This document shows positions 1-7,607 of a DNA stretch of 64,000 nt, piece by piece; position 1 is the first letter of the stretch, and every line of letters begins with the position of its first letter. The stretch is taken from positions 888,168 to 952,167 of the forward strand of contig NZ_LN929896.1 in the NCBI RefSeq assembly GCF_001493375.1, written 5' to 3'. The position numbers and the translations under genes are program-made. Source of the DNA: Streptomyces specialis. Its GTDB lineage: Bacteria > Actinomycetota > Actinomycetes > Streptomycetales > Streptomycetaceae. The notes below the pieces were generated by a model that worked only from the letters and a program-made list of their open reading frames with translations, ran no database searches and had not been told where the DNA came from.

Positions 1-1584
1 CAGGGCGCGGGCGTCGTCGGAGATGGCGGCGACGGTCACCGACCAGTGGGAGCAGGGGATCTCCCCGTCGTCCGGGCCGCCGAGCAGCGTCGCGGGCAGA
101 CCGGTCAGCAGCACCTGGCCGGGGCAGTCCTGGGCGGGCGGCGGCGCGGCGTCGTCGGGACGGGCCAGGCCGTCGAGGAACCAGGCGTCGATCTCCTCCT
201 GGACCACGACCAGGGCCCGGCCGTCGGGGGTGAAGGCGGCCGTCGCGCCCGCCGGGTCCGCCCACAGCGTCTGGCCGCGGCCGTTGAACAGCACCGAGCC
301 GAAGTCGGCGCCGATGAAGGCGTACGGGCCCGCCGCCGTCCAGATGGCGCGGGTGGTGACGGCGGCGGCGGGCGAGTCGGCGTCGAGGCCCTCGGTGAAC
401 CCGGTGGGCCGCAGCAACTCGCCCGGCCCCAGGGTCAGTCCGCCGTCCCGCGCGTGAAGTGCGAAGAGCCGCGCGGCGGGCCGGGCGGCCGTGGCCACCC
501 CGGCGCCCTCGGGGGCGCCGCCGACCGCGCCCCCGCCCGCGAACAGGCCGCTGCCGTCGGGCGCGAGGGCCAGGGCGCCCACCGAGGCGAGCCCGGTCTC
601 GGCGGTGGCGAGAACGGCCCCGGTGGCCACCTCGCGCAGCACCACGCGCCCGGCGGGACCGGCGTGCGCGAGCAGTCCGCCGCGCCGGTCGAGGGCCACC
701 GGCCCGAACGCGTCGCGGGCGTCGGGCACGCGCAGCAGCGTCCGGCCGGTCGCCGCGTCGAGGACGGCGACGACGTCGGAGCTGCCGGTGCCCACGGCCA
801 GCCGCCGCCCGTCGCCGGAGAACGCGAACCGTACGAGGTCGTCGCGGCCGAGGCAGATGTCCTTGTCGGGGGGCGGGTGGATCTCCCACAGCGGCTCGCC
901 GGTCCGCGCCGACCAGGCGTGCCAGCGGCCCTCGACGGCGGCGACCACGGTCCGGCCGTCCGGGGAGACCTGGAGGTCGTACGCCTCGTCGTGGTACTCG
1001 CCGCCGTTGAGGTACCAGCCGAGGGGGGCGTCGCGGGTGGTGTCCCAGCGGACGATGTCGCCGCCGTTGTGGTGCCATTCGGCGGCGGCGGCCAGGGCGA
1101 GCCAGCGCAGGCCGGGCGGGGCGGCGACCGCGCTGGCGCCGTTGTCGAAGTAGGCTCCCCGGCCGCCGCCCGTTCCGCCGGCACCGCCGGGGCCGGTGCG
1201 GCTGTCGGCGTCGGTGTCGGTCCCGGCGTCGATGTAGGTGGTGAAGCAGCCGGTGTCCTGCAGGAGTTCGTCCAGCAGTTCGTTGACCAGTTCGTCCGTG
1301 ACGTCGTCCTCGGCGGGCACCGGGACGGTCCCGGTCTCCACGTTGTCGAGCCGGCCGAGGCGGCGGGTGCCGGCGAGCGCGTGGCAGGGGCGGACGTCGC
1401 CCGACACCCACTGGGCCCACCAGTGGTCGGGCATCGGCCGCTGCCCGGCCGGCCAGCGCAGCACACGGGGGGTGACGGCGGCGAGCCGCCGCGGGTCGAG
1501 CCGTTCGAGCAGGCCGCACAGCTCGCGCCAACCGGCTTCGCTGGGGCGGGAGTCGAGGAGACGGAGAAGTTCGGTGGTGGTCAC
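1..1584 (-). CDS. WD40/beta-propeller-like protein, C-terminus beyond left edge
   Basis: An open minus-strand frame with no stop runs from GTG 1584 to the left edge (528 codons visible). The RBS AAGGA lies about 10 bases upstream of the GTG. The N-terminal ~110 residues are acidic and leucine-rich; after that, propeller-blade patterns recur (SPDGRTVVAAVEGRWHAW, FSGDGRRLAVGTGSSDVVAV, LAPDGSGLF), each a hydrophobic strand after an SPDG-type turn. Propellers are usually protein-interaction scaffolds; no catalytic domain is visible, and no ligand can be inferred. The frame starts 19 bp after the stop of another propeller fragment (1604-1795), so the two look like a tandem transcriptional unit. 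The product class is well supported; the function is unknown. Confidence 0.75.
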   Translation of the reverse strand, partial: MTTTELLRLLDSRPSEAGWRELCGLLERLDPRRLAAVTPRVLRWPAGQRPMPDHWWAQWVSGDVRPCHALAGTRRLGRLDNVETGTVPVPAEDDVTDELVNELLDELLQDTGCFTTYIDAGTDTDADSRTGPGGAGGTGGGRGAYFDNGASAVAAPPGLRWLALAAAAEWHHNGGDIVRWDTTRDAPLGWYLNGGEYHDEAYDLQVSPDGRTVVAAVEGRWHAWSARTGEPLWEIHPPPDKDICLGRDDLVRFAFSGDGRRLAVGTGSSDVVAVLDAATGRTLLRVPDARDAFGPVALDRRGGLLAHAGPAGRVVLREVATGAVLATAETGLASVGALALAPDGSGLFAGGGAVGGAPEGAGVATAARPAARLFALHARDGGLTLGPGELLRPTGFTEGLDADSPAAAVTTRAIWTAAGPYAFIGADFGSVLFNGRGQTLWADPAGATAAFTPDGRALVVVQEEIDAWFLDGLARPDDAAPPPAQDCPGQVLLTGLPATLLGGPDDGEIPCSHWSVTVAAISDDARAL

Positions 1585-1603
1585 GGGACCGGTCCTTGCC
1601 TGT

Positions 1604-1795
1604 TCAGCCGAGAGGGTACGCGCGGACCTCGGCAGTGGTTGCGACGACGAGCGCGCGGCCGTCGGCGGTGAGCGCCCAGGCCGTGGAACGGCCAAGTCCC
1701 GGTACGGAGAGGAGCCGTTCACCGTCCGCCAGATCCCATACCGACACGGTCCGCTCCGCTCTGATGGCGACCCGCGGCCCGTCCGCCCCCCACAC
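1604..1795 (-). pseudogene. C-terminal fragment of a WD40 protein, cut by an assembly joint
   Basis: This minus-strand frame encodes about 63 residues ending in RAYPLG and TGA. It contains a clear last propeller blade (RTVSVWDLADGERLLSVPG, then TADGRALVVATT). It has no start of its own: upstream it runs into Tn5 mosaic-end adapter sequence at 1796-1814. The most economical reading is that it is the tail of the WD40 gene whose N-terminal part is at 2911-3671 on the same strand, with piece B wrongly placed between them. I infer this from strand, fold and adapter positions; the length of missing sequence is unknown. The next gene starts 19 bp downstream. Confidence 0.65.
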
Positions 1796-1828
1796 CCGCC
1801 TCCTATACACATCTCACCCTGCCCGCCA
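1796..1828. other. Nextera (Tn5 mosaic-end) adapter remnant, joint 1
   Basis: Positions 1796-1814 match the Nextera mosaic end CTGTCTCTTATACACATCT at 16 of 19 bases, including the uninterrupted 11 bases TATACACATCT. The next 14 bases (1815-1828) match the read-1 adapter continuation GACGCTGCCGACGA at about 9 of 14. This is library-preparation sequence, not genome. It marks the right end of piece A. Bases just after it (to about 1850) may be more degraded adapter. Confidence 0.8.
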
Positions 1829-1959
1829 AGCAGGCAACGGTCGCCCCGGAGCGCTCCCCCCCACCGACCAACAGAGTTCCTCGCCACCTCCCCAGTGTGA
1901 CGGGCGGGCGGTGCGGCACGGACCTCCGGTCCTTCCGGTCCCGCGCGGCCCGCCGGGTT

Positions 1960-2331
1960 CTAGGGACGACAGTGCGGCTGACAGCGGTCCACGACGGCGA
2001 GGAGGCGGACGGCCTCGTCGAGGGCGGCGCGCAGCCGTTCCGGCTCGGTGACGTCCGTCGTCCCCCCCGGCGGAACGAGCCAGCCGCTGCCGGACACCGG
2101 CGGCTGGGTGCCGCACGCCGACCCGCCGAAGGTCTGGATGCAGGCGCTGCCCGGCAGGTCCCAGCCCTGGGCCGTGCCGGGCGGCACGATGAACCCGAGG
2201 GTGTCGCCCTCCCGGTCGTGCAGCACCGGGCCCACGTCGTGCCGCAGGCGCAGGATGTCGACGGCCTCCAGACCTTGCCGGGCGGGAACGGTGACCAGAT
2301 CGCAGGGCTCCGCTTCGCCGGTGTCCGCCAT
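1960..2331 (-). CDS. conserved hypothetical protein, 123 aa, in misplaced island B
   Basis: ATG at 2331 is preceded by an excellent RBS (GAGGAGGA, 5 bases away), so this is a real gene. The 123-aa product has no signal peptide or membrane segment. It begins acidic (MADTGEAEPCDL), carries a central block rich in Gly, Pro and Cys (CIQTFGGSACGTQPPV) and ends with a helix (PERLRAALDEAVRLLAVVD). I do not recognise a catalytic family. It is transcribed away from the truncated XRE regulator at 2504; Streptomyces often pairs such regulators with small proteins. Both genes sit between two adapter joints, so their true genomic position is unknown. Confidence 0.75.
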   Translation of the reverse strand: MADTGEAEPCDLVTVPARQGLEAVDILRLRHDVGPVLHDREGDTLGFIVPPGTAQGWDLPGSACIQTFGGSACGTQPPVSGSGWLVPPGGTTDVTEPERLRAALDEAVRLLAVVDRCQPHCRP

Positions 2332-2503
2332 GGGGTCCTCCTCGTTGGACGGTCGGGTGCGTTGTTCAACGCGCGACTCCTGTCAACGGCTACGGCCAAG
2401 GACCGCCGCAAAGGGTGGCAGTTCATGGCAGATCAGGGCTGGAATGTCCTGTTTGCTGGAAAACACACCGTAGTCGGGGGCGCACAGCCGGTACCTTCCG
2501 CCC

Positions 2504-2739
2504 ATGGCGACGTCATCATCCGCGTCCCGGCCCGACGGCCAGCCCCCGGTTCTCAACCACGTCTTCCGTCAGCTTCGCGGCCCCCTGTCGCAGGGTGAGT
2601 TCGCCGCCGCCGTCCGGCGCGCGGCGCGCCAGATCGGCGAACGGGTCTGCTGCGACGCCCGGTACGTCGGCCGGGTCGAGGCAGGTGAGATTCGGTGCCC
2701 TAATTACGCCTATGAACGGGTATTCCTTCATATGTTCCC
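2504..2739 (+). CDS. XRE-family regulator, N-terminal part only, cut by adapter
   Basis: The frame starts at ATG 2504 and gives about 79 genuine residues: a low-complexity start (MATSSSASRPDG), then an XRE-like helix-turn-helix region (LSQGEFAAAVRRAARQIGE, then RYVGRVEAGEIRCPNYAY). It ends at HMFP, where translation runs into Nextera adapter. The apparent tail ILYTSDAVDEE is the familiar translated adapter (LYTSDAADE). Relatives I know continue for hundreds of residues with a TPR region, so most of the gene is missing. DNA binding is inferred from the HTH; the target is unknown. The RBS is weak. The true position is unknown because the gene lies in island B. Confidence 0.7.
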
Positions 2740-2910
2740 CTGCATCTTATACACATCTGACGCTGTCGACGAAGAGGATAGGCGAGAGCCATGGAGCAGC
2801 GGCGTCACGGAATAAAAGCAGAACGGAGAGGTGCGCCGCTGTTCTGGACAGCCGCCCCCCCCCCCCCGCCCCCACACCCGTCGGCCATGTGAGATGTATA
2901 TAAGAGACTG
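2740..2910. other. Double Nextera adapter block with i5 index and poly-C, joint 2
   Basis: 2740-2758 matches the mosaic end CTGTCTCTTATACACATCT at 17 of 19. 2759-2772 matches GACGCTGCCGACGA at 13 of 14. 2773-2780 is AGAGGATA, the reverse complement of the Nextera i5 index TATCCTCT (S503/N503 as I recall). The bases after it resemble a degraded P5 segment ending in an A-run. A C-run (about 2852-2872) is what the poly-G no-signal artefact of two-colour sequencers looks like from the other strand. 2892-2910 is a second, inverted mosaic end (AGATGTATATAAGAGACTG, 17 of 19), preceded by CGTCGGC from the read-1 adapter. This is two library inserts joined through their adapters. Confidence 0.95.
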
Positions 2911-3671
2911 CCAGCCGGCCCCCCGCCCCCCCCGGCGGCGGCCCCCGCCACCGTGCCGACCGCCGCCAGCGACCGGCCGCCAGGACCGAACACCAGCCCG
3001 GAGCACCAGTCGAGGCCCGTCGCGTGGACGGCGAGGCCGCCGCCGCGCGTCTCCAGGACGGCGACGGCGCCGTCCGGTGCCCGCTCCCACGGGCGGCAGA
3101 GCCGGAACGCCAGCCGGGAGCCGTCCCCGTCCACGGCGACGGCCTCGCTGCCGCCGACGCCCGGCGGCTCGGCCACCTGCCGCCCGTCCGCCGCCGACCA
3201 GGCGGCGACGGTGCGGCTGCCCTGGTCGCAGCCGGCGATCGTGCGGCCGTCGTCGCTGACCGCCAGCCGGACGTCGCCGGGGTCGCCGTGGCCGGGCAGC
3301 AGCGGGTGGTTGACGAGGCGGCGCCACCGTTCGCCGTCCTCCCAGTGCACGACCTCCCCGACGTGCTGGTCGTCGTTCCCGCCGAGCGAGGCGGTCAGGG
3401 CCGTTCCGCCGCGGCTGAGCACGAGGTCCCGCACGACCGGGCCGGGCGCGCGGCGGGCCAGGGTCAGCCGCGCGGGCGGCCGTCCCGAGCCGGGCCGGAG
3501 CAGCAGCAACTCCCCGAAGCCGGGGAACCAGGGCGCGGCGGTCGCGACGACCACCCGGTCCAGGCCGTCCGCGGCGGCGACGGCGCTCACCCGCTGCGCG
3601 GCGGCCGGACGGCCGGGCAGCGGCCGGAGGATGTCCAAGTCCCCGGGCTCACAGAGTTGCCGAACAACCAT
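2911..3671 (-). CDS. WD40/beta-propeller-like protein, N-terminal part only
   Basis: ATG 3671 opens a minus-strand frame with propeller-blade patterns (AVSDDGRTIAGCDQGSRTVAAW, GPGGRSLAAVGTV) for about 250 residues until it enters adapter at 2910. GTG 3695 is an alternative in-frame start; neither has a convincing RBS, so translation may be leaderless. The last residues before the adapter (a run of Ala and Gly) come from a C-rich stretch that may be read decay, not real coding sequence. The fragment at 1604-1795 is the likely C-terminus. The next blade-containing gene (start 1584) would then follow in the same operon. Scaffold role inferred from fold only. Confidence 0.65.
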
Positions 3672-3954
3672 GACATGGACACTAGACCGCGCCACGGCGG
3701 GCGCGGGGGGCGTTTCGCCAACTGACGGCGTGCCGTGACCGGAGATTCATCGCCCGTGGCCCGCTGTTCCCGCGCGCGCCGGGTGGTGGCCGGGGCGCAC
3801 GCCGGGGCGTGCGGTGGCACATTCGGCCTGAACTCTTCTTGCCAGTGTCAACTGCCGTAGTCCTCGGAGGAGTTACCGGTGCTTGACCGTGCCATCGGCC
3901 GCTGCCACGCTCCCGTCGAGGACCCGTTGCCCTGCCGGCCGGAGGAGGAGCGAA

Positions 3955-4680
3955 GTGGCTCTGCCGAAATACGAACAGATCGCCTGGGAGTTACGCGGCC
4001 AGATCGTCCGGGGCACGCTGGCCACCGGCGACGCGCTGCCGTCCGTTCCGGAGATCTCGGATCACTGGCGCGTCGCGCGGGCAACGGCCGAACGCGCCAT
4101 CGGTGTGCTGAAGGTCGAGGGCCTGGTCGACATGCGGCAGGACCACGGGACGTTCGTCGGGGACCGGGAGGTGCTGGCGCGCACGGCGGGCGAGCGGTAC
4201 CGGACGGCCCGCGAGACGGGCTACGCCTACACCGCGGGCGAGCACGCCGACATACGGGCGGCCGACGAGGTGCACGCCCCGGAGGACGTCGCCACGGCGC
4301 TGGGCATCGCGACCGGCTCCCGGGTCGCCCGGCGGCACCGGCTGCGGTTCAGCGACGCCCGGCCGCGGTCGATGTCCTGCTCGTGGTTCCCGGCCACGAT
4401 CCTGGTGCACTGCCCGCGCCTGCTGGTGCGGGAACGGATCCGCGAAGGCACCACGCGCTACATCGAGTTGCAGACCGGGAGGAAGCCGCACACCGGCCGC
4501 GACACCTGGACCGCGCGGCTGGCGACGGCGGAGGAACGGGAGTTGCTCCGGCTGGAGGAACCCGCGGCCGTGGCGGAGATACGGCACATCACGTACGACG
4601 CGGCGGGCGAGCCGCTCGCCTACGAGGTGGGCGTGAAGCCGGGCGGCGGCTGGACGAGGACGGCGGAGTACCCGATGTGA
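3955..4680 (+). CDS. GntR/HutC-family transcriptional regulator
   Basis: This 241-aa regulator has an N-terminal GntR winged helix (PKYEQIAWELRGQIVRGTL, then PSVPEISDHWRVARATAERAI and GLVDMRQDHGTFV, residues ~4-68) and a C-terminal UTRA-type ligand domain (residues ~95-240), the HutC layout. GTG 3955 is chosen because GGAGGAGGAG sits 4 bases upstream. A second SD (GGAGGAG, 3866-3872) precedes an in-frame TTG at 3883 that would add 24 residues without homology. HutC proteins usually repress a neighbouring transport or catabolic gene and are released by a small ligand; none is adjacent here, so the target and effector are unknown. Confidence 0.85.
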   Translation: MALPKYEQIAWELRGQIVRGTLATGDALPSVPEISDHWRVARATAERAIGVLKVEGLVDMRQDHGTFVGDREVLARTAGERYRTARETGYAYTAGEHADIRAADEVHAPEDVATALGIATGSRVARRHRLRFSDARPRSMSCSWFPATILVHCPRLLVRERIREGTTRYIELQTGRKPHTGRDTWTARLATAEERELLRLEEPAAVAEIRHITYDAAGEPLAYEVGVKPGGGWTRTAEYPM

Positions 4681-4717
4681 GCCCCGGCGGCCCCCGCCCG
4701 CCCGGGGCCCGGCGCCG

Positions 4718-5596
4718 CTAGCCGAACGTGCCGGCCGGTGGCAGCGGGGAGGCCGTGGCGGTGAGGGCGGGGACCACCGGGGCACCCGCCGTGAAATCGG
4801 TCAGGTCGCGCCCGGGGAGCAGCCGCGCCGGGCTCGGGGCGCGGGCGAGACGGCGGCTCAGGTCCTCGGCGGGCAACGCGCCGTCGCGGGCGCACAGGAT
4901 GCCGTTGCCGAAGCGCCGGCCGCGCAGCACCGCCGCGTCGGCGGCCAGGGCGCCCGCCGCGAAACGGCTCAGCGCGGTCGCCACCTGACCGCGCAGATGC
5001 GCCAGCGGCGGCCCGTCGGTGAGGTTGGCCGCGTACCAGCCGCCGGGCCGCAGCGCCCGGCGTACCGCGTCGAGGAACTCGGCGCTGGAGCAGTGCGCGG
5101 GCGTGCGGGTCCCGTCGAAGACGTCGGTGATGATCAGATCGGCCCAGCCGTCCGGGACCCGGCCGAGCACGTCCCGCGCGTCGGCGGCGCGCACCCGGAC
5201 ACGGGCGCCGTCCGGCAGTGGCAGCACGCGCCGGACCAGCGCGGTGAGGCGCTCGTCGGGCTCGGCGACCTGCTGGGCGGAACGCGGCCGGGTGACCGCG
5301 AGATAGCGGGCGAGGGTGAGCCCGCCGCCGCCCAGGTGCAGCGCGTTGACGGGGTGCCCGGGCGGCGCGGCGAGGTCGGCGATGTGGCCGAGCCGCCGCT
5401 GGTAGGCGAAGGCGAGGCGGGTGGGCTCGGCGAGGTCCACATGGGACTGCGGCGCCCCGTCGAGCGACAGCTCCCAGCCGTCCGCGCGGTCCGGGTCGGG
5501 CACGATGTAACCATCCTGCCCCGCCGCCGAAAAGGGGAGGGTAGTGCACCGGGGGCGCCGCAGTTGTTCATCAAAAACAACACACGTGCAGACCAT
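4718..5596 (-). CDS. spermidine-synthase-like class I SAM-dependent transferase
   Basis: The product (292 aa) has the Rossmann core of the spermidine/spermine synthase family: the glycine-rich nucleotide loop ALHLGGGGLTLARYL (~residues 87-101), an acidic residue after strand 2 (VAEPDERL), and LIITDVFDG (~155-163) where polyamine synthases carry their catalytic Asp. No membrane segments precede it, unlike the MFS-fused versions. Many Streptomyces members of this group are annotated as spermidine synthase without proof; substrate is open. ATG 5596 is the only start giving the full N-terminus and overlaps the region upstream of the divergent TPR gene. The RBS is poor, so the exact start is uncertain. 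Confidence 0.75.
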   Translation of the reverse strand: MVCTCVVFDEQLRRPRCTTLPFSAAGQDGYIVPDPDRADGWELSLDGAPQSHVDLAEPTRLAFAYQRRLGHIADLAAPPGHPVNALHLGGGGLTLARYLAVTRPRSAQQVAEPDERLTALVRRVLPLPDGARVRVRAADARDVLGRVPDGWADLIITDVFDGTRTPAHCSSAEFLDAVRRALRPGGWYAANLTDGPPLAHLRGQVATALSRFAAGALAADAAVLRGRRFGNGILCARDGALPAEDLSRRLARAPSPARLLPGRDLTDFTAGAPVVPALTATASPLPPAGTFG

Positions 5597-5753
5597 AACG
5601 GAGAGGAGACTAAAGACAAAGAAACCTAACGGTGGAGAGCGGCGGAGTGGTGGCGGGACGGACCCCGAGGCCCCACCAGCTCACCCGGCCGGCACTGCCG
5701 ACCCGGCCGACACAGGCACCACTGCCAACACGGACCACGTGGAGGAGGGCGAC

Positions 5754-6800
5754 GTGCTGCGTCGCGCGTTCATGACCGGCGGCCCGGCCGCCGTCGCGTC
5801 CCTGACCGCTCTGGGATCGCTCCCCGCCGACGCCGGGCCCGCGCGCCCCGGCGGCACGGAGACCGCCGCCATACTGCGCGCGGTCCACGACATCCGTCTG
5901 CTCGACGACCGCCATGGCGCCGACGCTCTCTACCGGCCCGCCCGCGACACCCTCCGGGCGGCCTTCGCCCTGGTCGACACCGGCGCCAGGCGACAGCGCG
6001 TGAGCAGCCGGCTGCACGCCGCCGCCGGCGAACTCGCCCTCTCGGTCGGCTGGCTGGCCCACGACTCCGGCCGGCCGGCCGACGCCCGCTCCCACTACGC
6101 GGAGGCCCTGGCCACCGCCCGGCTCAGCGGCGACGCGGCCCTGGAGGCCCACGCGTTCTGCAACACGTCCTTCCTCGCCCGCGACACCGGCCACCACCGG
6201 GAGGCCGTGCGCTCGGCCCAGGCCGGCCGGCAGGCGGCCCACCGGCTCGGCTCGGACCGGCTGCTGGCGCTGCTGACACTGCGCGAGGCCGGCGGCTGGG
6301 CCGGGCTCGGCGACCGGTCCGCCGCCCTGGAGGCACTGGCCCGCGCCCGCACGCACCACGAACGGGGCCGCCGCCCGGACGCCGACCCGGAGTGGATGTC
6401 GTTCTTCGGCGACGCCGAGTTCGCGGGCCAGGAGGCCGGATGCTGGGCGGCGCTCGGCGACTGGGAACGCGCGAGCGCCTGCCAGCGGCAGGCCGTGACG
6501 GCGGCCCGCGCCGACCCGCACTTCGCGCGCAACACCACGCTGTACGCGGCCGAACTCGCCCGGTATCTGGTGGCGCGCGGCGAGCCGGAGGAGGCGGCGG
6601 CCTTCGGCAACCAGGCGCTGGACCTGCTCGATCAGGTGCGCTCGACCCGCATCAGCGCGCTCCTCGACCACACCGCGCGCTGCCGGGGCCCGGCGGACGG
6701 GGACGCGACGGTCGCCTCGTTCCTCGACCGCCGCCGGGCACGCGGGGCGCCCGCCCTGCCGGTGCTCCCGACCCTGTCGGTGCGCAGCCTGAGCGCGTAG
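5754..6800 (+). CDS. TPR-repeat protein resembling an XRE regulator without its HTH
   Basis: The product is about 348 aa of helical repeats typical of the C-terminal halves of Streptomyces XRE/TPR regulators (AGELALSVGWLAHDSGRPADARSHY; EAHAFCNTSFLARDTGHHREAV; WMSFFGDAEFAGQEAGCWAALG). GTG 5754 is chosen because GGAGGAGG lies exactly 5 bases upstream. The longer frame from 5544 would add 70 residues of unstructured Lys/Thr/Pro-rich sequence with no HTH. It begins LRRAFMTGG; a double Arg at this place also occurs inside full-length relatives, so it need not be a Tat signal. It could be a stand-alone peptide-sensing or scaffold protein, or a regulator that lost its DNA-binding half. An AT-rich patch lies upstream (5570-5630). 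Confidence 0.7.
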   Translation: MLRRAFMTGGPAAVASLTALGSLPADAGPARPGGTETAAILRAVHDIRLLDDRHGADALYRPARDTLRAAFALVDTGARRQRVSSRLHAAAGELALSVGWLAHDSGRPADARSHYAEALATARLSGDAALEAHAFCNTSFLARDTGHHREAVRSAQAGRQAAHRLGSDRLLALLTLREAGGWAGLGDRSAALEALARARTHHERGRRPDADPEWMSFFGDAEFAGQEAGCWAALGDWERASACQRQAVTAARADPHFARNTTLYAAELARYLVARGEPEEAAAFGNQALDLLDQVRSTRISALLDHTARCRGPADGDATVASFLDRRRARGAPALPVLPTLSVRSLSA

Positions 6801-6818
6801 GCCCGCCCGGGGGCGCGG

Positions 6819-7427
6819 TCAGGTGTCCAGGTGCCCGGTGTCGTTCCAGCGCTCGATGGCGGGTTCGCCGTAGGCCCAGCCGAGGCCCGACAGGGCCGCC
6901 GCGTCCAGGCGGAGCCGGGCGGCGAACGTGACGTCGAGGCCGAGCCACCGGGCGCCCACCGCCCGCAGGATGTGGCCGTGCGCGAAGACCACCGTGTCCC
7001 GCCCGGCCGCGTGCGCCTCACGCGCCCAGGCGACGACCTCGTCGGCGCGCGCGGAAAGCTGTTCCAGGGTCTCGCCGCCGGTCACCCCGTCGCGCCAGAT
7101 CACCCAGTCCCCGCCGTGCCGTTCGGAGATCTGTCCGGTGGTGAGGCCCTCCATGTCGCCGTAGTCCCACTCGCGCAGCGCGTCCCAGGCCGTGGCCCGC
7201 CCGCCGAAGCCGGCCAGCTCGCACGTCTCCCCGGCGCGCGAGAGCGGGCTGGTGCGGATCTCGGCGCCCGGCAGCCCGTTCCACGGCTCCTGCTGAAGAC
7301 GCCGGCCGAGCGCCTTCGCCTGGGCGCGGCCCTCGTCCAGCAGCGGCACGTCCGTGTGACCGGTGTGACGCCCGGCCACTGACCAGGCGGTTCGTCCGTG
7401 CCGGATCAGCAGGGTGCGCGCGGGCAT
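6819..7427 (-). CDS. histidine phosphatase (phosphoglycerate-mutase-like)
   Basis: The 202-aa product starts with the catalytic motif of the histidine phosphatase branch: LLIRHGRTAW (RHG, residues ~7-9). Conserved later are SPLSRAGETCEL (second Arg), REWDYGDMEG and the second catalytic His in VFAHGHILRAVGARWLGL. The family hydrolyses small phosphoesters through a phosphohistidine; cofactor-dependent mutase activity is less likely at this length. ATG 7427 is chosen for the GAGAGGA RBS 6 bases upstream; ATG 7457 in frame would add ten residues. It converges on the TPR gene, with 18 bp between the two stop codons. Substrate unknown. Confidence 0.85.
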   Translation of the reverse strand: MPARTLLIRHGRTAWSVAGRHTGHTDVPLLDEGRAQAKALGRRLQQEPWNGLPGAEIRTSPLSRAGETCELAGFGGRATAWDALREWDYGDMEGLTTGQISERHGGDWVIWRDGVTGGETLEQLSARADEVVAWAREAHAAGRDTVVFAHGHILRAVGARWLGLDVTFAARLRLDAAALSGLGWAYGEPAIERWNDTGHLDT

Positions 7428-7607
7428 GGGGGTCCTCTCGTCCGTCACATGTATCACTCATCATCTCGCACGCAACCGAAAGAGGCTCCCCGGGCGTCTG
7501 TTCCCCCGGACTTCGCCTTACGGTGGGACTAATCAACCTCCGGCTGGCTACTTGACCATGCCGACAGCCGAACAGCCGAGACGACGTGAACCTGGAGTCT
7601 GACGACG

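Noticed and set aside
46..1671. 541-residue plus-strand frame at the left edge
   Set aside because: Exact antisense of the partial propeller gene, whose minus frame has RBS and blade repeats.
2747..2815. Coding tails LYTSDAVDEE and SYTHLTLSTK as real protein
   Set aside because: Both are translated Nextera adapter, known contaminant peptides.
1796..2910. A natural Tn5/IS50 insertion
   Set aside because: Mosaic ends are present but no transposase or inside ends; instead a library index, read-1 adapter and C-run are attached. This is library sequence.
3879..4721. 280-residue plus frame with a good upstream SD (GGAGGAG)
   Set aside because: Overlaps the whole GntR gene in another frame and lacks any fold signal; the SD may serve the TTG start at 3883.
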